Assembly (NCBI RefSeq): GCF_010389155.1
Contig: NC_057761.1
Location: forward strand, 47,912,213 to 47,976,212
DNA from: Erigeron canadensis
Taxonomy: Eukaryota > Streptophyta > Magnoliopsida > Asterales > Asteraceae
Direction of reading: 5' to 3'
Length of the DNA: 64,000 nucleotides
Shown here: piece after piece, positions 44,827 through 59,000 of the stretch
Layout of the letters: every line of letters starts with the position of its first letter
Position numbering within the stretch: the first letter of the stretch is position 1
The notes under the pieces: generated by a model
The model's database searches: none
Told to the model about the DNA's origin: nothing
What the model saw: the letters and a program-made list of their open reading frames with translations, nothing else
Made by a program: the position numbers and the translations under genes

Positions 44827-47800
44827 CAGTTTAATGATGTGCAGTGGGCGCGGCGGCGGATAGGTAAAGACTTTTTTGCTACTACTGGCGGCGAATATCC
44901 GGTTGGTGATGTGAATGATGATCTTAATTGGTTTTAGTTAGTAAATGTTTTGTGTTTTTTTTTTTTTTTTTTTTTTTTCTTGTTTGATCTTTTTTAACTT
45001 ATAATTTCTTTGTTAATGAAATAAATTTTGGGGTTACTTTTTCCTTTTTTTTAACGGTAAATATTACTTTTACACTTTTTTTTTTTTATTGTGTCAATAT
45101 AAATCTAATTTGGTTTATTGTATTTAACTAACCCGTTAAATTGAACGATTAATGTAAAAATGTATACGTGACTAACCATATGTGCTGTCGTGTATAAGTT
45201 TAGTAAAATTTTTCCATTAAACATAACGGGTTAGTTACATACAATTAAACAAATAAAAATAACATCCGTACGATAGAAAAAATATATAAGTTACTTACAC
45301 TCACAACTACTTAACTCATAAATATTCCAGCGTGACTTATGTTTGTCGATCAATTGAGTAAAAAATCCTATGTCTCACGATCAAATGCAACCTTATTAAA
45401 AATCCATAGACCAACAACCCAATGACAAACTTTGAGGTTAATTTAGTTAGTTAGAAATTTCTAACATTTTTCATGTTATAGTGGTTTTTTAAATTGCCAT
45501 ATTCACTAGTTGGGTTTTTTTATATCATTGTCAACACCTAGTTGTTTTTCTTTGATATTATTGTCAATGTCATTACTACAGTTCATGATTTTGACTTTAG
45601 AAATTTGTTGATTGTATATTAAAGATTCTGAAATAGAGTTCAATGGTCACCATCAAGAGTTTGCTATCTAATTTAACAAATGTAATATATAATCGCCTAG
45701 TGGGTGCCATGTTTGATTCTTAAAATATGTTATCAACTATTTAGAATCATATATATCCATTGATATACATATGGAAAAGTTTGAATTGTTTCTGATTCTT
45801 ATATAAAAGGACATATCATGTCGCATAAACCCTGTGGAGTCGTTGTTATCTCATTTTTGTTTAATATTACACAACTAAGGTCCAACAATAAAGATGTGTA
45901 TTGCCATTTTTCAAGATTTTTATATGCATTGTATTCTACACTATCAAGTTATGATTTTTTTTTTTATATAATTAAATTTACAAGTTTGCTATCTAATCAT
46001 TTGATATTGTGCTGGATAGCATGGGATGATGGAAGATTTATTTTCTATTTTTGAGTAACGTACTGCTTTATATCCATATATATAGATCATGTCACATGCT
46101 TGTAAGTTGTAACTTTGTAAGTGACCATACTTCTTTTTTGATTATTTTGCAATTAGTATATGTTCTGTTACAATTAAAACTCCCCCTTTTGGATGTTGAT
46201 CAATTAAGTACTGAAATAATCTTTCTAGCTTCACATATACGGAGTAACATGTATTTAGTTTATTAGATGTGAAATGATGTGATATTTTCTTTTCACACAC
46301 GTACGATGTGCAATTAGAGATCTAATATCCGCAGTTAATTTGTGACAAGTTTAATACGTTTGGTATAGACATTCTGTTACAAATATGCCATGTAATCCTA
46401 CATTGTGATTCATAAACACATTGGGTTTAGAGTCTAAAAATGAGGTTCATATACAACGTTTACATATGAAAAAACACCTAAAGAATTACATAGAGGTAGA
46501 GTTAAATAAAAAGCTTGTGTTGGTGTGCAAATCTCATGTTGTACGTAAAGGAAGACGAAAAAGGTTGATGAAGTTGGGAGACTTGTGAGCAACAAGTAGA
46601 AAACATGTGACCATGAAGCTACTTCTAGCTACCTTAATACTTTTTGGAGCACATATATGATATATCCATTTCCTGGTTTAATTTCTTGATATGTGAATAG
46701 GATATTCAATAGTACTTTTCTTTTCTTTTTCTTTGTAGTCATGATTTTCAAATTTTGGCCGAGTAGTCGTGATGAAATGAATTGTAGGATTGAATTTATT
46801 AATAGTTGGATGCAATGAAAGATTGTGATTAAAAGTTATGAGTATTTTGAAGACGAATTACGGAGTAAATGTTATAAGATGTTTTAAAGGTGAGTGATTG
46901 TGGTAGATTAAAAAATGAACATTATATTAATTCAATATCTTTTTTAAGAAAATGTAAAGGTTAAATATATTAACGACTCGAGAACCCTTGGTTTTCTCAA
47001 GACGTTATGGATAAGTATATCATAAGTTCACCAAGAGCAAGACATATATGATGTCAAAAGTTCATGAAAAGTCAATCAATGTTTAAAGTTGGCATCATAT
47101 ATAACAACCACATGACATTTGCAACTATACTTTGAAAAGATTTCACTAAGGACTATGTTTAAAGTCACTGGATTGTCAATTAATGGTGATTACAAGATAG
47201 ATCTCTTGAGTCATCTAAAGGGGACTTTGTAGTAGTCCTTGATAATTCTTTCCATTCCACATCTGACTCTATCGAGTCACAACCATGGAAAACCGGTGCG
47301 AGCTGAGAATGACACTCTTTTTTCGAACTTCATTAGAATGACACTCTTAAATGGGAAGATCTTCAAGATCTTAATAGAATTATGATTTCGAAAAGGAAAT
47401 CAAAGAGTTTAGTTTTGGGCAGGATGAAGACGAATCTTATGGAACAAACAGGTGGTCACTCACTAGAAAAGAGCATTAGCTTAGGGAAGTACTCGGAGTG
47501 CCTCACCTCTCTCACCACTTTTTCTATCCTTTCCCACTCTTTATCTACTTGCAAGGAATGCATCACATCCCCTCACCCATCTTTTTATTTTTACTATACA
47601 GAATTTGACTATTTTCTTTCGGCTTGAACCGACGAGAAGGTTGTAACCAAAAGTAAGATAGTGCACTCCGACATGCCTTATGGAAATGGCAACTGTTAAC
47701 TTAAAAGATATGAAGTAGCCTTAAATAAATAAAAATAATAATAAAAGATGTGAAAATGAAGCTAGAAAAGCTGTTTGTTCTTCACTTTTCCTATACATGA

Positions 47801-48020
47801 CTCCAGCAGGGAAACTTGTGTGCTTGGAAAAGGTACATACATAGATAAGCTTAGAAACAGTTTATGACTAACAAGTCACGAATATAAGACAAAATGCACA
47901 CTACAAAAGATGAATTTCATCAGCAAGAATTAGTTACATTACATTTAAAAGTTTCAACTATAGATAAAACTTCCTTTCATTTCATTTTATGATAGACAGA
48001 GTCCACAAGAAAATTGAATA
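44827..48020. other. Intergenic DNA between PYL2 and NDL
   Basis: Begins with the PYL2 3' UTR and a long T-run (about 44950-44980). The rest is AT-rich with no gene-like frame. About 47485-47610 is a CTCACC-rich block related to the repeat in CGLD27 intron 1. Confidence 0.55.
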
Positions 48021-48250
48021 AACTTATCTCAAAGCGAGCCAATGAGGCCAGCTAGAGGCGTGGGGTATTCCTCCAAAATTCAGGTTCAAGTCTTGATGGA
48101 GGTTTTTTTTCCTGGTAATTCATTTTGCTGGTTAAGACTATATAGTTTACATTGAGTGGTCTTATCCATATATGGTGAGTTAAATGTGATTCGAAACACA
48201 CCGTTACAAAAAATAAAGATAAAAATATAAAAGAACTTATCTCAAAGCGA
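48021..48250 (+). mobile_element. tRNA-derived SINE with 17-bp target duplication
   Basis: AACTTATCTCAAAGCGA occurs exactly at 48021-48037 and 48234-48250. The 196 bp between start GCCAATGAGGCCAGCTAGAGGCG (A-box region, first bases shown), carry a B-box-like GGTTCAAGTCTTG about 30-40 bases on, and end in an A-rich tail (AAAAAATAAAGATAAAAATA). This is the structure of a retroposed polymerase III SINE. It lies about 300 bases past the NDL stop codon, in or near its 3' UTR, in the opposite orientation. Confidence 0.85.
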
Positions 48251-48553
48251 ATAGCTTCTTCATACAGACAGAAAGGTTCCACCTTCAAAGTTTATTAATT
48301 AATTAATGTTCCTTTACCATAGTATAAAACAACCTTTATTTTGCAAATATACATGACTATCCCTTTTCTACTTAAATTTTTCAAAATAATTTCAATCTTT
48401 GCTCTCTATCATTTTCTCTCCTATATCTATAATAATATACCTCCATACAATCTCTCCTATAATATGCAAGTGGAACAACTAATCCTCACATACTTCTCAC
48501 AAGATACATAGAATGACAAAATCTTGCAACATACCGCCGTACATCTCCTTCTT

Positions 48554-51500
48554 TCAGACTTGCGAAAGTCGAGTTTTAATAGGTTTTAGCTTTAAGCCCA
48601 TGCTTTCTGGTGTATAAAGCTCGGGGGAGATGGACGTTGGGCTTAATGGGCTTCGTGGGCTTACGTTCATCTGAGAGGGCCTGTAGAACCCGTACCCCAT
48701 GAGGAAATATTCCAGAGGTATCAACATGGCGTCTGGTTGCTCCTCCGTTACAATCGATCCACATCCTTGAACCTATAAAGGCATATGAGTGCTATTAATG
48801 AAATAATAATAACACTGGTTGTGTGGGACTACGAGTACATGTCCATACTATATGGAATGATTGAATATCTGAACAATTTGTTCGTTTTCAATTGAGACTA
48901 ACCAACATTCAAGTTGAAATGCCAAAAAGTAATTCTATGGGGAGAGAATGGGGTAGTCTATTTTCTTCTCACATTTAACAAATGACAATAACCTTAATTG
49001 AACAAGGCCATATATGAAAATGTGAAACAGTAAAACAAATATTTCCATTTTTAGTTGCTTACCTCTACCAATGCACTAAATCTTCTGTCTAGTTTTGAAG
49101 TCATGTGAAGGGACTCGGAATTGAATGGAGAATTCTCCCCCACAAAGATCAGGGATCGACACTGCAATCTCTTCAATCCTTCGGTGATGTCTGGTCTCCT
49201 GAAGATAAGAGCAAACATTTAAATACACTGCAGATGACTTACAATCCATTTTACCCATTTCCTTTTTAGTTAGATATTTTTGCTTCTCTCATTTGACTCG
49301 ATTTGATAGAGATCAACCATAATCCAAATCAATCCATTTGTAAAAATGGTTGAAATTGACACATCTTAATGATATTTTTAGGACAATAAGATAACCATCA
49401 CAAAAGAATTTTACCCGTTAATGGCTTCAAGAAAGTGGAGCACGTTTGAACTCTGTCTCTCACTAAGTAACTGCACAAAGCAAATTTTGAGATGAGAACC
49501 CTAATTTAGGACCTCTATCTAATAAGCATATAGAATTATAAACAGATCACTTACTCTTCTACATGAATGAACTAGTTCTGTTTCTGGAATTATAGCTCCT
49601 CCGCGAACTTCCTGTAATTTGAGTTTATTACATAATAAATCATATACATATAATATTCAAGAACCACATTTGTACCATGGACTGGAAGGAGATATCTACC
49701 TTGCTGAAATAGCGGATTAGCAGTAATTCCTTTATCAGACCACACATCCCGTAGTAGTAAAGTATGTTTGCCAATAGCTGTAAACAAGAGCAGAATAAGT
49801 TAAAGAAGAGTTTCCTTACTCATTTCCCTAGAAAAGTATTGGAAGAGGGATAAAAAAGTTTGGGGGTTGGGTAACAAGTCAAAGCACGTATTTTTTTTAC
49901 TGGTCAAAATGGGTTGGGTTGGCCCAAAACACTTATTGTCCATAATGCTAACTATTGAAGTATGATATTTTTTTTTTTGGGTAAACTATTGAAGTATGAT
50001 ATAAATTATATTGTTACGGAATTAATCTAATTTACTGAATAAAGAAACTTGGGAGGTTGTAAACATCACAGATACACATTGTACAGTTGTGTCGACCCTT
50101 CTGACCCGTTTCCTTTTAGCTTTTTTTTTCTTTTACCCAATTAACCCATTCCCCAAACTAACCCATTTATTTACAACTAAATTGGTCAAAATTGCCACCT
50201 CCAAAAAGCATGACGAGAATTAACCTTGTTACACAACCATTCCGTCCAAGAAGGTGCTTTACATAGAGGAGAAACAAGTATGAGACCAAGCACACGGCGT
50301 GTATATTTTATCTGTTAGCAAAAGATGCAAAGACACTCATCATATCTAGGAATCAGATTTTGATATTCTGTTCAATATACAACAGATATGACTTACAGCA
50401 AACAAGGTGAGTATGTATGCACCAGCTGTTACTCCCATGCACATAACAGCACCGAGTCTGGAAGAGTAATTCATGAGAAAAAGAAGAAGAAAAAAAGAGA
50501 AGAAGCACTTTGCAGTTTCCACATAATCAAAAAAAAAAAAAAAAAACAAGCGATATGTTCCGGCTGAAAATAATCATATACCAGATATCTAATAGGTAGA
50601 GGCATTGTCAAAATAGGCAGATAGGGTAACAGGTCAAAAGACTTAAGGTTTTGTATGCTTTGGGTCGGGTTGACCTAATATAGTTATTACCCAAATTTAT
50701 CATTTCGTACAGAAAAGTAGTGTGCCATAGGACTTCTTCTATTTTTATGAAGGGGAAAATTACCCTGGCAAATTTGCTAAAAAACACTTTTAGGGTTAAG
50801 GCAATGTTCCACCGTTTAACCAGTTCAACCTATTTCCTTCTCAAAAGACTTTTTTTGATCTTACGTGTTTAACCTGTTAAGATGAAACATAATCCAAATT
50901 GACCCAAAGTGGTAAGACCATAGTAGCAAGTCGATAAACAAACTACAAACAACCTTTAAGGAAGTACATGATAGGAACTATACAAACAAACAAACAATTT
51001 ACCCAAAATAGTCAAGAACCTCAGCAACCTGATCAGCTAAGTCGTCAACAGATAACACTGAATCATTAAAGGACATGGCAGCAGCTCCGACCTGCAAATT
51101 CTCTTAAGGAAGTACAACATTAGATAGGATGCAGTTGTAGAAATACGAAACTGCTTATTACAGCAAAAAGGTTATTTGAAATGGTGAAGTTACTGATTAC
51201 GGACCTCATGGCCAGGGGGGCTAATATGGTATATGCAAAAATTATGAATTAACAGAGAAAATGCTTCAGGACATAAGAATAGACCTTGGAAACAAGACAT
51301 ATCTGTAATAACATGCAAAGAAATACATCAATTATGACTGGTACATGATATTTTCCAAACTTTATTATACTTGAAAAAGTAGGTTCACTTACGATTTAAA
51401 GCTAAATCGGGATATGTAACTAGAGCTGGCTTGTCCTGGTCCCCAAATATGGCAACAGTAACAAATCCATTGGAGGTTTTTACAAGGTGCTCCTGAATGC

Positions 51501-53423
51501 AATAGCAAAAATCTTTATTATTATGAGCATAGATAAGATGCCGAATTTCATCTGCACTTTTACTGAATGAAACTAACTTGCAAGAGCTTTACACTAAACG
51601 ATAAAAGAACAAAAAAAAAGGTGACCGGCAACTATCTCCCAATCTTTTTTTAGATAATTAATCTTTTTTCATGTAGCATGTAACATGAATAAAACGGTAA
51701 GAAAGACGAGAACTGCATAAAGAACCAAAATGAAAGTCACAAGCAACTATCACCTTGATTATCTACAAGTGAATAATCTTTTCCCGGACCATATAAGTTA
51801 ATCAGACAGAGACATAGGAAAGAACTAATAGAAACAAAAAAAAGGCCACTCGGAGCCCTCGCTTTAACACTCCAAAAATACAATTTGACCTATCATATAT
51901 TCATATAATTTAAAATCAGACAAAGACAGAACTAATTTATGGCTAAAGGTCCCCCGCCATAACTTTTTGGCATAGTTTCTAATTGAATAAGACAAAGACA
52001 CAACCAACTTATGGGCAACCGTCCCCTCAACCTGGTTGAGTACAATAACTCTTTCACCAAACTAACAATTTTATACACAATTATACAAGTAAAATAATGC
52101 TATAAAAATTGTATATCTTAAATAAAAACATTCATATTCTGTAATCCTGGAATATATAAAGTAAAAGTAGTTGAAATGTAGCATAGATATATTAAGGGTT
52201 TGTCTACGCCATGTGTTTAAGAGATAAAGACGTGCATATATTTATGGATGTCGTTTTCACTTGACCGCAACCGTTGGGCATGTCGTTAACAACAACGATA
52301 TCCAATCATGTCAGGGTATAGAAGAGGTGGGATAATACCTCTACCTAGGAGATAGTCAAACCTCTACCGAGGGGTAGAGACTAGAGACACAACTTGTCTG
52401 CTTCCAGAAAGACCTTTGACTTAGGGATGTCGTTAACTATATATACGAAGAGCTACTACAAATGACAAATATCATGTTATTAGCTATTAGCAAAGATCCC
52501 CACTTCATTCACCTCACTACATGTTTGTTTGCTTTACAGGAATCCTTCTCTGACTTACTTAATACCGTATTTATAAACTATTACCAATAATCAAATTATT
52601 GAATTCCCGACAAACCCAACCAGTGAACCAGTCCATCATGTCATAGGTAAATCAACTTCACTTGGAGGCCAGCTAAAAAGATAGACAAACCAATAAATCT
52701 AGCTACACCAAGTTTGATCAATCAAATTCTTCAATCCTCATTAGCTCAAGATTTAACCCGGGATACTTTCTAAACGACATGTCAGCATATCGTCGAAACC
52801 AAGTATATTTGATTTACTTATTGGATGCATGAAAACAAAAGAATATACAAATCTCTCTTCCAAAGAAAACAATGGAATCAAAAGATAGTAAACAACAAGT
52901 TACAAATAAATGTATAATAAATTTAAACATAAAAATTTATAGATGATTAAACAATTTACCTACCATTTACTTAGAATTTACTGAACCACTTAAAAAGCAA
53001 ACTTAAACAAAAAGAAAAACACAAAATATATTCTCCAAACTGAAAACAAAAACTTCTGATAATTACACTTTAACATATAAATAAAAAACAAACAATAAAC
53101 TACATTATACAATAACAATATGCATCAAAATCCTAAAATATAAAACAACATACATTCCATCCAACATAAAAACTGAAATGTATGTAAATGTATATTGTAA
53201 ATATAGGATATACATTCAATGAATGAATCATATATAAAGAAAACCCAGATAATAAAATGTACATTCATCACCAAAGTTATTATTAATAAAATATTGTAAA
53301 TAAGCATTTTATGTAAAATAAATAAATAAAAATACGAAATGGGGTTTTAATGAAAGAGCAAACCTTTCCGGCAATAGAGCTGGTTTCCATATCAATGGAG
53401 ATAGAATCGCTTGAATCCGCCAT
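48554..53423 (-). CDS. NDL1: NDL1-type N-MYC downregulated-like protein, 11 exons
   Basis: Exons, in coding order: 53423-53364, 51492-51393, 51302-51205, 51091-51003, 50457-50397, 50311-50225, 49777-49700, 49611-49555, 49470-49415, 49198-49063, 48772-48554. They join to 346 residues, the usual NDL length. The NDR family has an alpha/beta-hydrolase fold without catalysis. Arabidopsis NDL1 binds the G-protein beta subunit AGB1 and RGS1 and affects auxin transport in roots. Seen: [51 protein letters not shown], a degenerate nucleophile elbow GVTAG at 124-128 (Thr in place of Ser), [33 protein letters not shown], and [17 protein letters not shown]. The tail from about residue 310 is rich in Ser-Pro ([20 protein letters not shown]). 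All introns are GT-AG; intron 1 is 1871 nt. Orthology to NDL1 rather than NDL2 is likely but not proven. Confidence 0.93.
52290..52440 (-). mobile_element. Au-SINE-like fragment in NDL intron 1
   Basis: On the minus strand, TCTGGAAGCAGACAAGTTGT, GTCTCTACCCCTCGGTAGAG and GGTAGAGGTATTATCC recall the 3' half of plant Au SINEs (GGAAGCAG...CTCTACCC...GGTAGGG). No target duplication found; the match is by recall. Confidence 0.35.
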
Positions 53424-55505
53424 TTTATATATATTTATATCTTATATTATATATAAATATATACAAAAATAAATGGAAAAGCTCAGCTCGCTCGCTCGCT
53501 CTGGAGCTTTTTTTTTTTATGAAATTTGAGGAGCATTGGATTTGGTAGCCATGGATTTATATAGAAATCTGCGATTTATTCTCTCTCTATATGTATATAT
53601 ATATATATCCGTATTAGTAGCAAGATATATATACACACGCATTAATTTAGATGTGTATGTGTATATGATCTTTTTATAGATATAGATACAGTTGAGATGT
53701 CAATTTAGGTCTCACAAGTTTTTTGGTTTTTCAATGTGGCAACTAAAGTTTGAGATATGCAATTTTCGTCACAATTATTTGGATTATGTTTATTGATATA
53801 TATGTGTGTATAACTAACTATATATAGCCAAGGAAATGATTAATCATTCTAACTAAATAACCTAAATATCTTCCTAATCATGAGATGATGAGACAAAACC
53901 ATTGGGCAAAATTAGGAAAGAGACTTATGTAACGTGTTACCTTCTTATAGTTTAGGATGACTTTTAAGTTATTCTTTAAGAGGAGTTATCATTTTACTTA
54001 TAACCATATAGGTGACATGTCAAGTCCGATTTTTTTTTTAGTTTTAAAAAATGCTACGATTTATGTAACGTGTAACTGGAAAGAAAAAAAAAATTATTGG
54101 GGAAAACCTTTAACTAAATCAAATCACATCTAGCAAATTGGGTAACTATATGATATTGATTGGGTTAATTACTTAAATGTATAGCTAATTTATTATTAAG
54201 AAAAATTGAAAATAAACATATAGATTTCTTTTGAGTTAAATTGTTCAGTTAAGAAACATAAAACTATAACGTTTTATTTTTGTTGTACTTGCCACTAGTT
54301 TCATTTGAAGTTTTTTTATGCTTTCTTCTACTCTAACAAAATTGACAAAGTGATCTGTTGACATTCTTAATCTATCACACGACCAGTTCAATGGATTTGA
54401 GAAAATTACTTATGTAACATATATTCATGTCCAGAAATATGAATGGTGGTGTCTTAAGTACAATTTCACTATTATATGGTGCAAAGTAATTGTCATGATG
54501 ATATAGGTTTCATATGTATTCAACTATCAACTTATTCTCACATTTAATAATTAAGTTCGTGGTGTTGAATGGTGGTAGGAAAAAGTAGACGTGAACTAAA
54601 TGACGTTAGTACTCTGGTAGTGTCTATCTTGGGGAGTTTCAATGTTTCATTACTTATTTACTAGAGGTCTAATATTTCTAAGGAAACGTTAATTTAAACA
54701 TAAGGTTGCCGAAAGCTAAAATAAGAAAACTCAAACAGTTGACAACTTCCTACACGTTATACTAGCAAGTTTTTAAACTGGCCTATATGTTACTAATTAA
54801 ATTCTATTAATAAACTTTGGTAAGACGCCAAAAAGATAATTACATTAGAAAAACAATATATACTAGACGCCCAAAAAATACAACTTCATACAATGATCAA
54901 ATTAAGATCCACAAACGAGACAACTTAACGAAACAATGGAAAGAAATGCATGATCACTACTAGAGTACTAGGACGGGAAGTTCAAAAGTTACGTCATTTT
55001 GATGAGAGACCATCATATCATCAAACAAGATACATGGTTCCTAGATACATTTTAATAGATAACAAAGTATTGAAATATAATAACTATTTAATTTTTTATG
55101 ACTTTAACTATACTTAACATTTAATTCTCATGGCTTAATATTAATATCAACAACTATTTCAATCAATGGGTTTTCTTAATATTGATTTTATCTTTAACTT
55201 TATCAACCTAAAGTAAAATCATCAGTTTGCATTGAATTTGTGTTTTGATTTATCCGATAGCTAGCAATTCTAAAAGTTTAAACGAGAAATGTTACTGACA
55301 ATAATAATGGTAAAAAAGTTTAAAACTGTTAATGATAAAATACTTTTTTAAGCCTATCCAATAAATAATCATCATGATTATAAAAAGAATTTTAGCAAAA
55401 GTCCATATTTTAATTGCCAATTTAATAAATGATAATGGAAAAACTTAGAACTTTAAAACGATAAACGATTGGACCTCAACGATAAAAACATTTGCTAAAT
55501 TTAGA
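53424..55505. other. NDL promoter side and AT-rich intergenic DNA
   Basis: The first 100-200 bases upstream of the minus-strand NDL gene hold TATATAAATATATA-type sequence (about 53431-53465) and a CTCGCTCGCTCGCTC tract (53487-53501), probably leader and core promoter. Beyond that, no gene or clear repeat was recognised. Confidence 0.5.
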
Positions 55506-55509
55506 AAAA

Positions 55510-55660
55510 AGTAAGTACGTAAGCACTCAATGCCGTCTTTTACGGGTTTGAGTCTCAATACCTCGACAGTGTATAAGGAGATTAAGATGTAGACAGTTTT
55601 GTCCCTACCACGGCGGAGTAGATAGATTGTTTCTATGTTTTTAGAAAAAAAGACTTTCTG
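55510..55660 (+). mobile_element. SINE-like fragment
   Basis: GGGTTTGAGTCTCAATACCT resembles a B box region; GTCCCTACCACGGCGGAGTA and GATTGTTTCTATG recall the Au-SINE 3' part in the other orientation to the fragment at 52290. Ends not defined. Confidence 0.3.
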
Positions 55661-58600
55661 CCTTGTAATGCATGAGAATTTGTTTGTAAAGACAAAATGA
55701 CAATTACTTATCTAACCTTGTTGGTTTAACACATTATCTTGATAATAGTGACACTTTGTTAGTTTTACAACAGAAAATGAAATAAAATAAAAATATAGAG
55801 TTAAAAGACAAGTAAGTTGTTAAGCTTTTCTTCCACCACATCAATACACACTTATTGAAAGGCAAAATAGCAAGAGAAACAAATTTTATCTTTTCTCAAT
55901 AAATAAATAATCATCTTTTCACTAAAATAAAAGAAATTACTAGAATTAATGAAGGTAAGGTATCATCACCATCGTAAACTACCACACTTAAAACAATGTT
56001 AAGATAACATGGACCCTGCTTCTTTGTTTCAAAACTATATAATGACTTATTGTATTGTCACAAAATTGAAGTAATCTTTCTATTATATATTGATAAGGTG
56101 CCCTCACTGAAATAATTTAAGTCCTTAACTAGCAATGCACAATGTCTCAGATATAATACCTATGTTTCTTCATGGACTAACACTACTTATGGCAACAAAA
56201 TATGCAAATTTATGACATGTTTGCATAATCTTGTTATCTACATTGTTAAAGAAAAATATATTTCCATTAATCAACAATGATTGATCTTTTATTAATTATT
56301 ATTTCATCTGTGTCGTTTTGTTTGTACACAAGCATGAAAGATGTTTTAAAATATGATTCCGGGACACATATATATATTTTGTGTTCTGTTCAAAAAGTTT
56401 TAAGTGCATAGATGGCTTGTATGATAACACTAGTGATGAGCTCCGTTTAATAGATGGGTAGTCTCAAAATATATTAATCAAAGCTAAAAAGTTGGAATTC
56501 AAGTATATTAAATCCCTATGACCAATATCATAATTTAATCAATACGAAAACTATAAAAGGAAACATATGAAAATTAATTCCATATAAATATTGATTCCAG
56601 ATTACCTTTTTTTTTTCCAACTTTAGTTAAATGCAGTTTGTTATATCTAAACTTACTACAAACACAAACAACAATAGACTAAACGATTTAGAGTTAAGCT
56701 CAACAAAAAGAAAAACAAAAAGTGTACAGTATATAGTTTGAAAAATACATATCAATTCATCAACAAATACCATCTTAAACGTTTTAATTTTCTTTGAGTT
56801 ATTCCACTCCGAAACAGTCCATACATGCACAACACAGAGTCGTAGATGAAGGTTAACATGTGTTGGCTTAAGATCTTCAAGATGAACTAATGCGGTCTTA
56901 TTTCATGTGGCATTTAATTAAAGAGTGCTCATTCGTATTTTTTAGTCGTATATTATCAAACATATTTTAAGGTGTTATATTATAATGATGTGAAACATAT
57001 TTTGGTGATGTGCAACTCAAAAAAAGTGGTATACAAATCACTACTTATACTTAAAAGCCACCTAAGCATTGGCATATAATTTAAAGAGTTATGAATCCAT
57101 ATAAGCTAGAATGATAACCACATCCTCATGGTTAACAAAATTTAAAAAATAAATGACCTATATAGAATAATTTAACAACATTAAAAGGAAATAAAAAAAT
57201 ACAATGACCAAAAAGGACAAACAAAAAAATACATAAGAGTTTTAGGCAAGAGATCCTTATCACTATATTTAAACATACATTTGAATTGAAATTTTACACT
57301 GATGGTATTTTTACAAAGAGATATAGTAGTAGCTAAACAAATGAGTAAATGTATGTTTTAAAACTAGACACTATTTATAGGTAAGCCAATAATAATGTGT
57401 GCAATTATAATGAAAAGAGAAAAAGGGAACTAAAGTGAGAGGTACCTTTCTATAAACAATAAAATGGTGAAAGATTGTAACTCGGACGATGATTAAGACA
57501 TTTTGTATTAATGGATTGTTTTTAAGTCTTGATTAAGATCTATCAACAGTTAGGTTTTATTTAATATTGATATTGATATTTAATTAAATTAATGTACTAA
57601 TGATTTATCTAAAAGTATATCATATAGATAAGAATTAGTTTTTCTTTCTGAATCTGCTTTCTCTATTAAGATATAAGGGTATCGACTTTAGCGTTTCTCA
57701 AAACAAATTAAGAGTATTTATCCCATTTTATTTTGCTTTAACACGTAATTATTAACAAAAAGAAATTTTACTCGTTTTTAACAGCAAATAAAATAGTAGC
57801 TATTAATCCATTTCAACAAACAAAAAGAAATTAATTTACTATCAAGAAGTATCTAGAGTGGTGTAAAATATAAATTACTGTATATCCTTTCTTCACAATA
57901 TTTGAATAATCAGTTAATCAATTAATTACTACTGCTACTTTGTATTTGGGTTTTGTTTGTTTGTGTAGAATATAGAACAAATAAAACTTAAGTGCAACAT
58001 ATACAAAATAAAAAACCTAAGTGCAAAAATGAAACTTGATGTGATATAAATTCTTTCGAAGAATCAACGCAAATTCTGGTGAAGCCACACCACCAAGTCA
58101 CCGACGCTCTACATAAATTTCCTGTCACTTTTAATTGGTCCAGCTCACGAGTGGGACTGGCCCCACCTCCACTTTAACCGGATCTTAGAGTTTAGGATTT
58201 AACTATAGTTAGAGACCGACAGGTTTCAATTGAAATTCCCAAATTACCCTTTATTGCTGTCTCTTCATTACAATGACATTTGTGAATTGTGTCACATTGC
58301 CCAAAGAGACAAAACATAAAATCAAAAAAGGTGAAATTATGAGGATGATTATGATTAGCAAACTTTCTTTTAGAAAATATTTTGTGAAAAAAGGGAAAAA
58401 GAAAAATTCTTCTAGGAATAGAATAGTTGACTATAAGTTAGGTGAGTAGTTTGGTAATATTGTATTTTGAACATGTCAAGATTATATAATTATATGAGCA
58501 TTTTTTTTAGAAAGATTAGTTAAATTGGTTGAATGTTGGTCATCATAAGTAATTAAATAACATAACATTGTAATACTTGAGTAGTTATACCGATAATCAT

Positions 58601-59000
58601 CATTATCATCACTTATGAATAAGGTTTTTTCGTGTAAAAAGAAAATTTTACACAAACAAAAAATTTATACCATCTATTAATGCTCAGATCCGTCCAATGA
58701 ACGAGTAGTCTTAAAATATATTAATCAAAGTTAAAATATTGATTTCATTTTATCATTATCTTCTTCTCTTCTAGAGAAACGGCGAGAATATGTAAGGGAT
58801 TTTTAGGTTGTATATATAGATAATAAATTTTATGAGAATTTTAAGGATAAAAGGTTTTTCTATTTACAATTATAATATAAAGGTGACCATTTATTGAATA
58901 AATATTAAAAATAAATAAAAGATTAGTAAAGAGAGATGATTATGCTTAAGGAAGTGGATTAAGGGTGCCAAGTGTACCCCCAACCTACTCTTTTAGTTAT
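55661..59000. other. Gene-poor AT-rich DNA
   Basis: No coding region or RNA gene seen. A segment containing AGTCTYAAAATATATTAATCAAAG occurs twice (about 56460-56485 and 58707-58735), each preceded by AATAGATGG-like or GATCCGTCCAATGAACGAG sequence, so a small dispersed repeat is present. Bases 58060-58230 are distinctly less AT-rich than their surroundings. Confidence 0.5.

Noticed and set aside
53125..53307. Short minus-strand frame in NDL intron 1
   Set aside because: Isoleucine/tyrosine-rich chance frame in AT-rich intron, not in phase with neighbouring exons.
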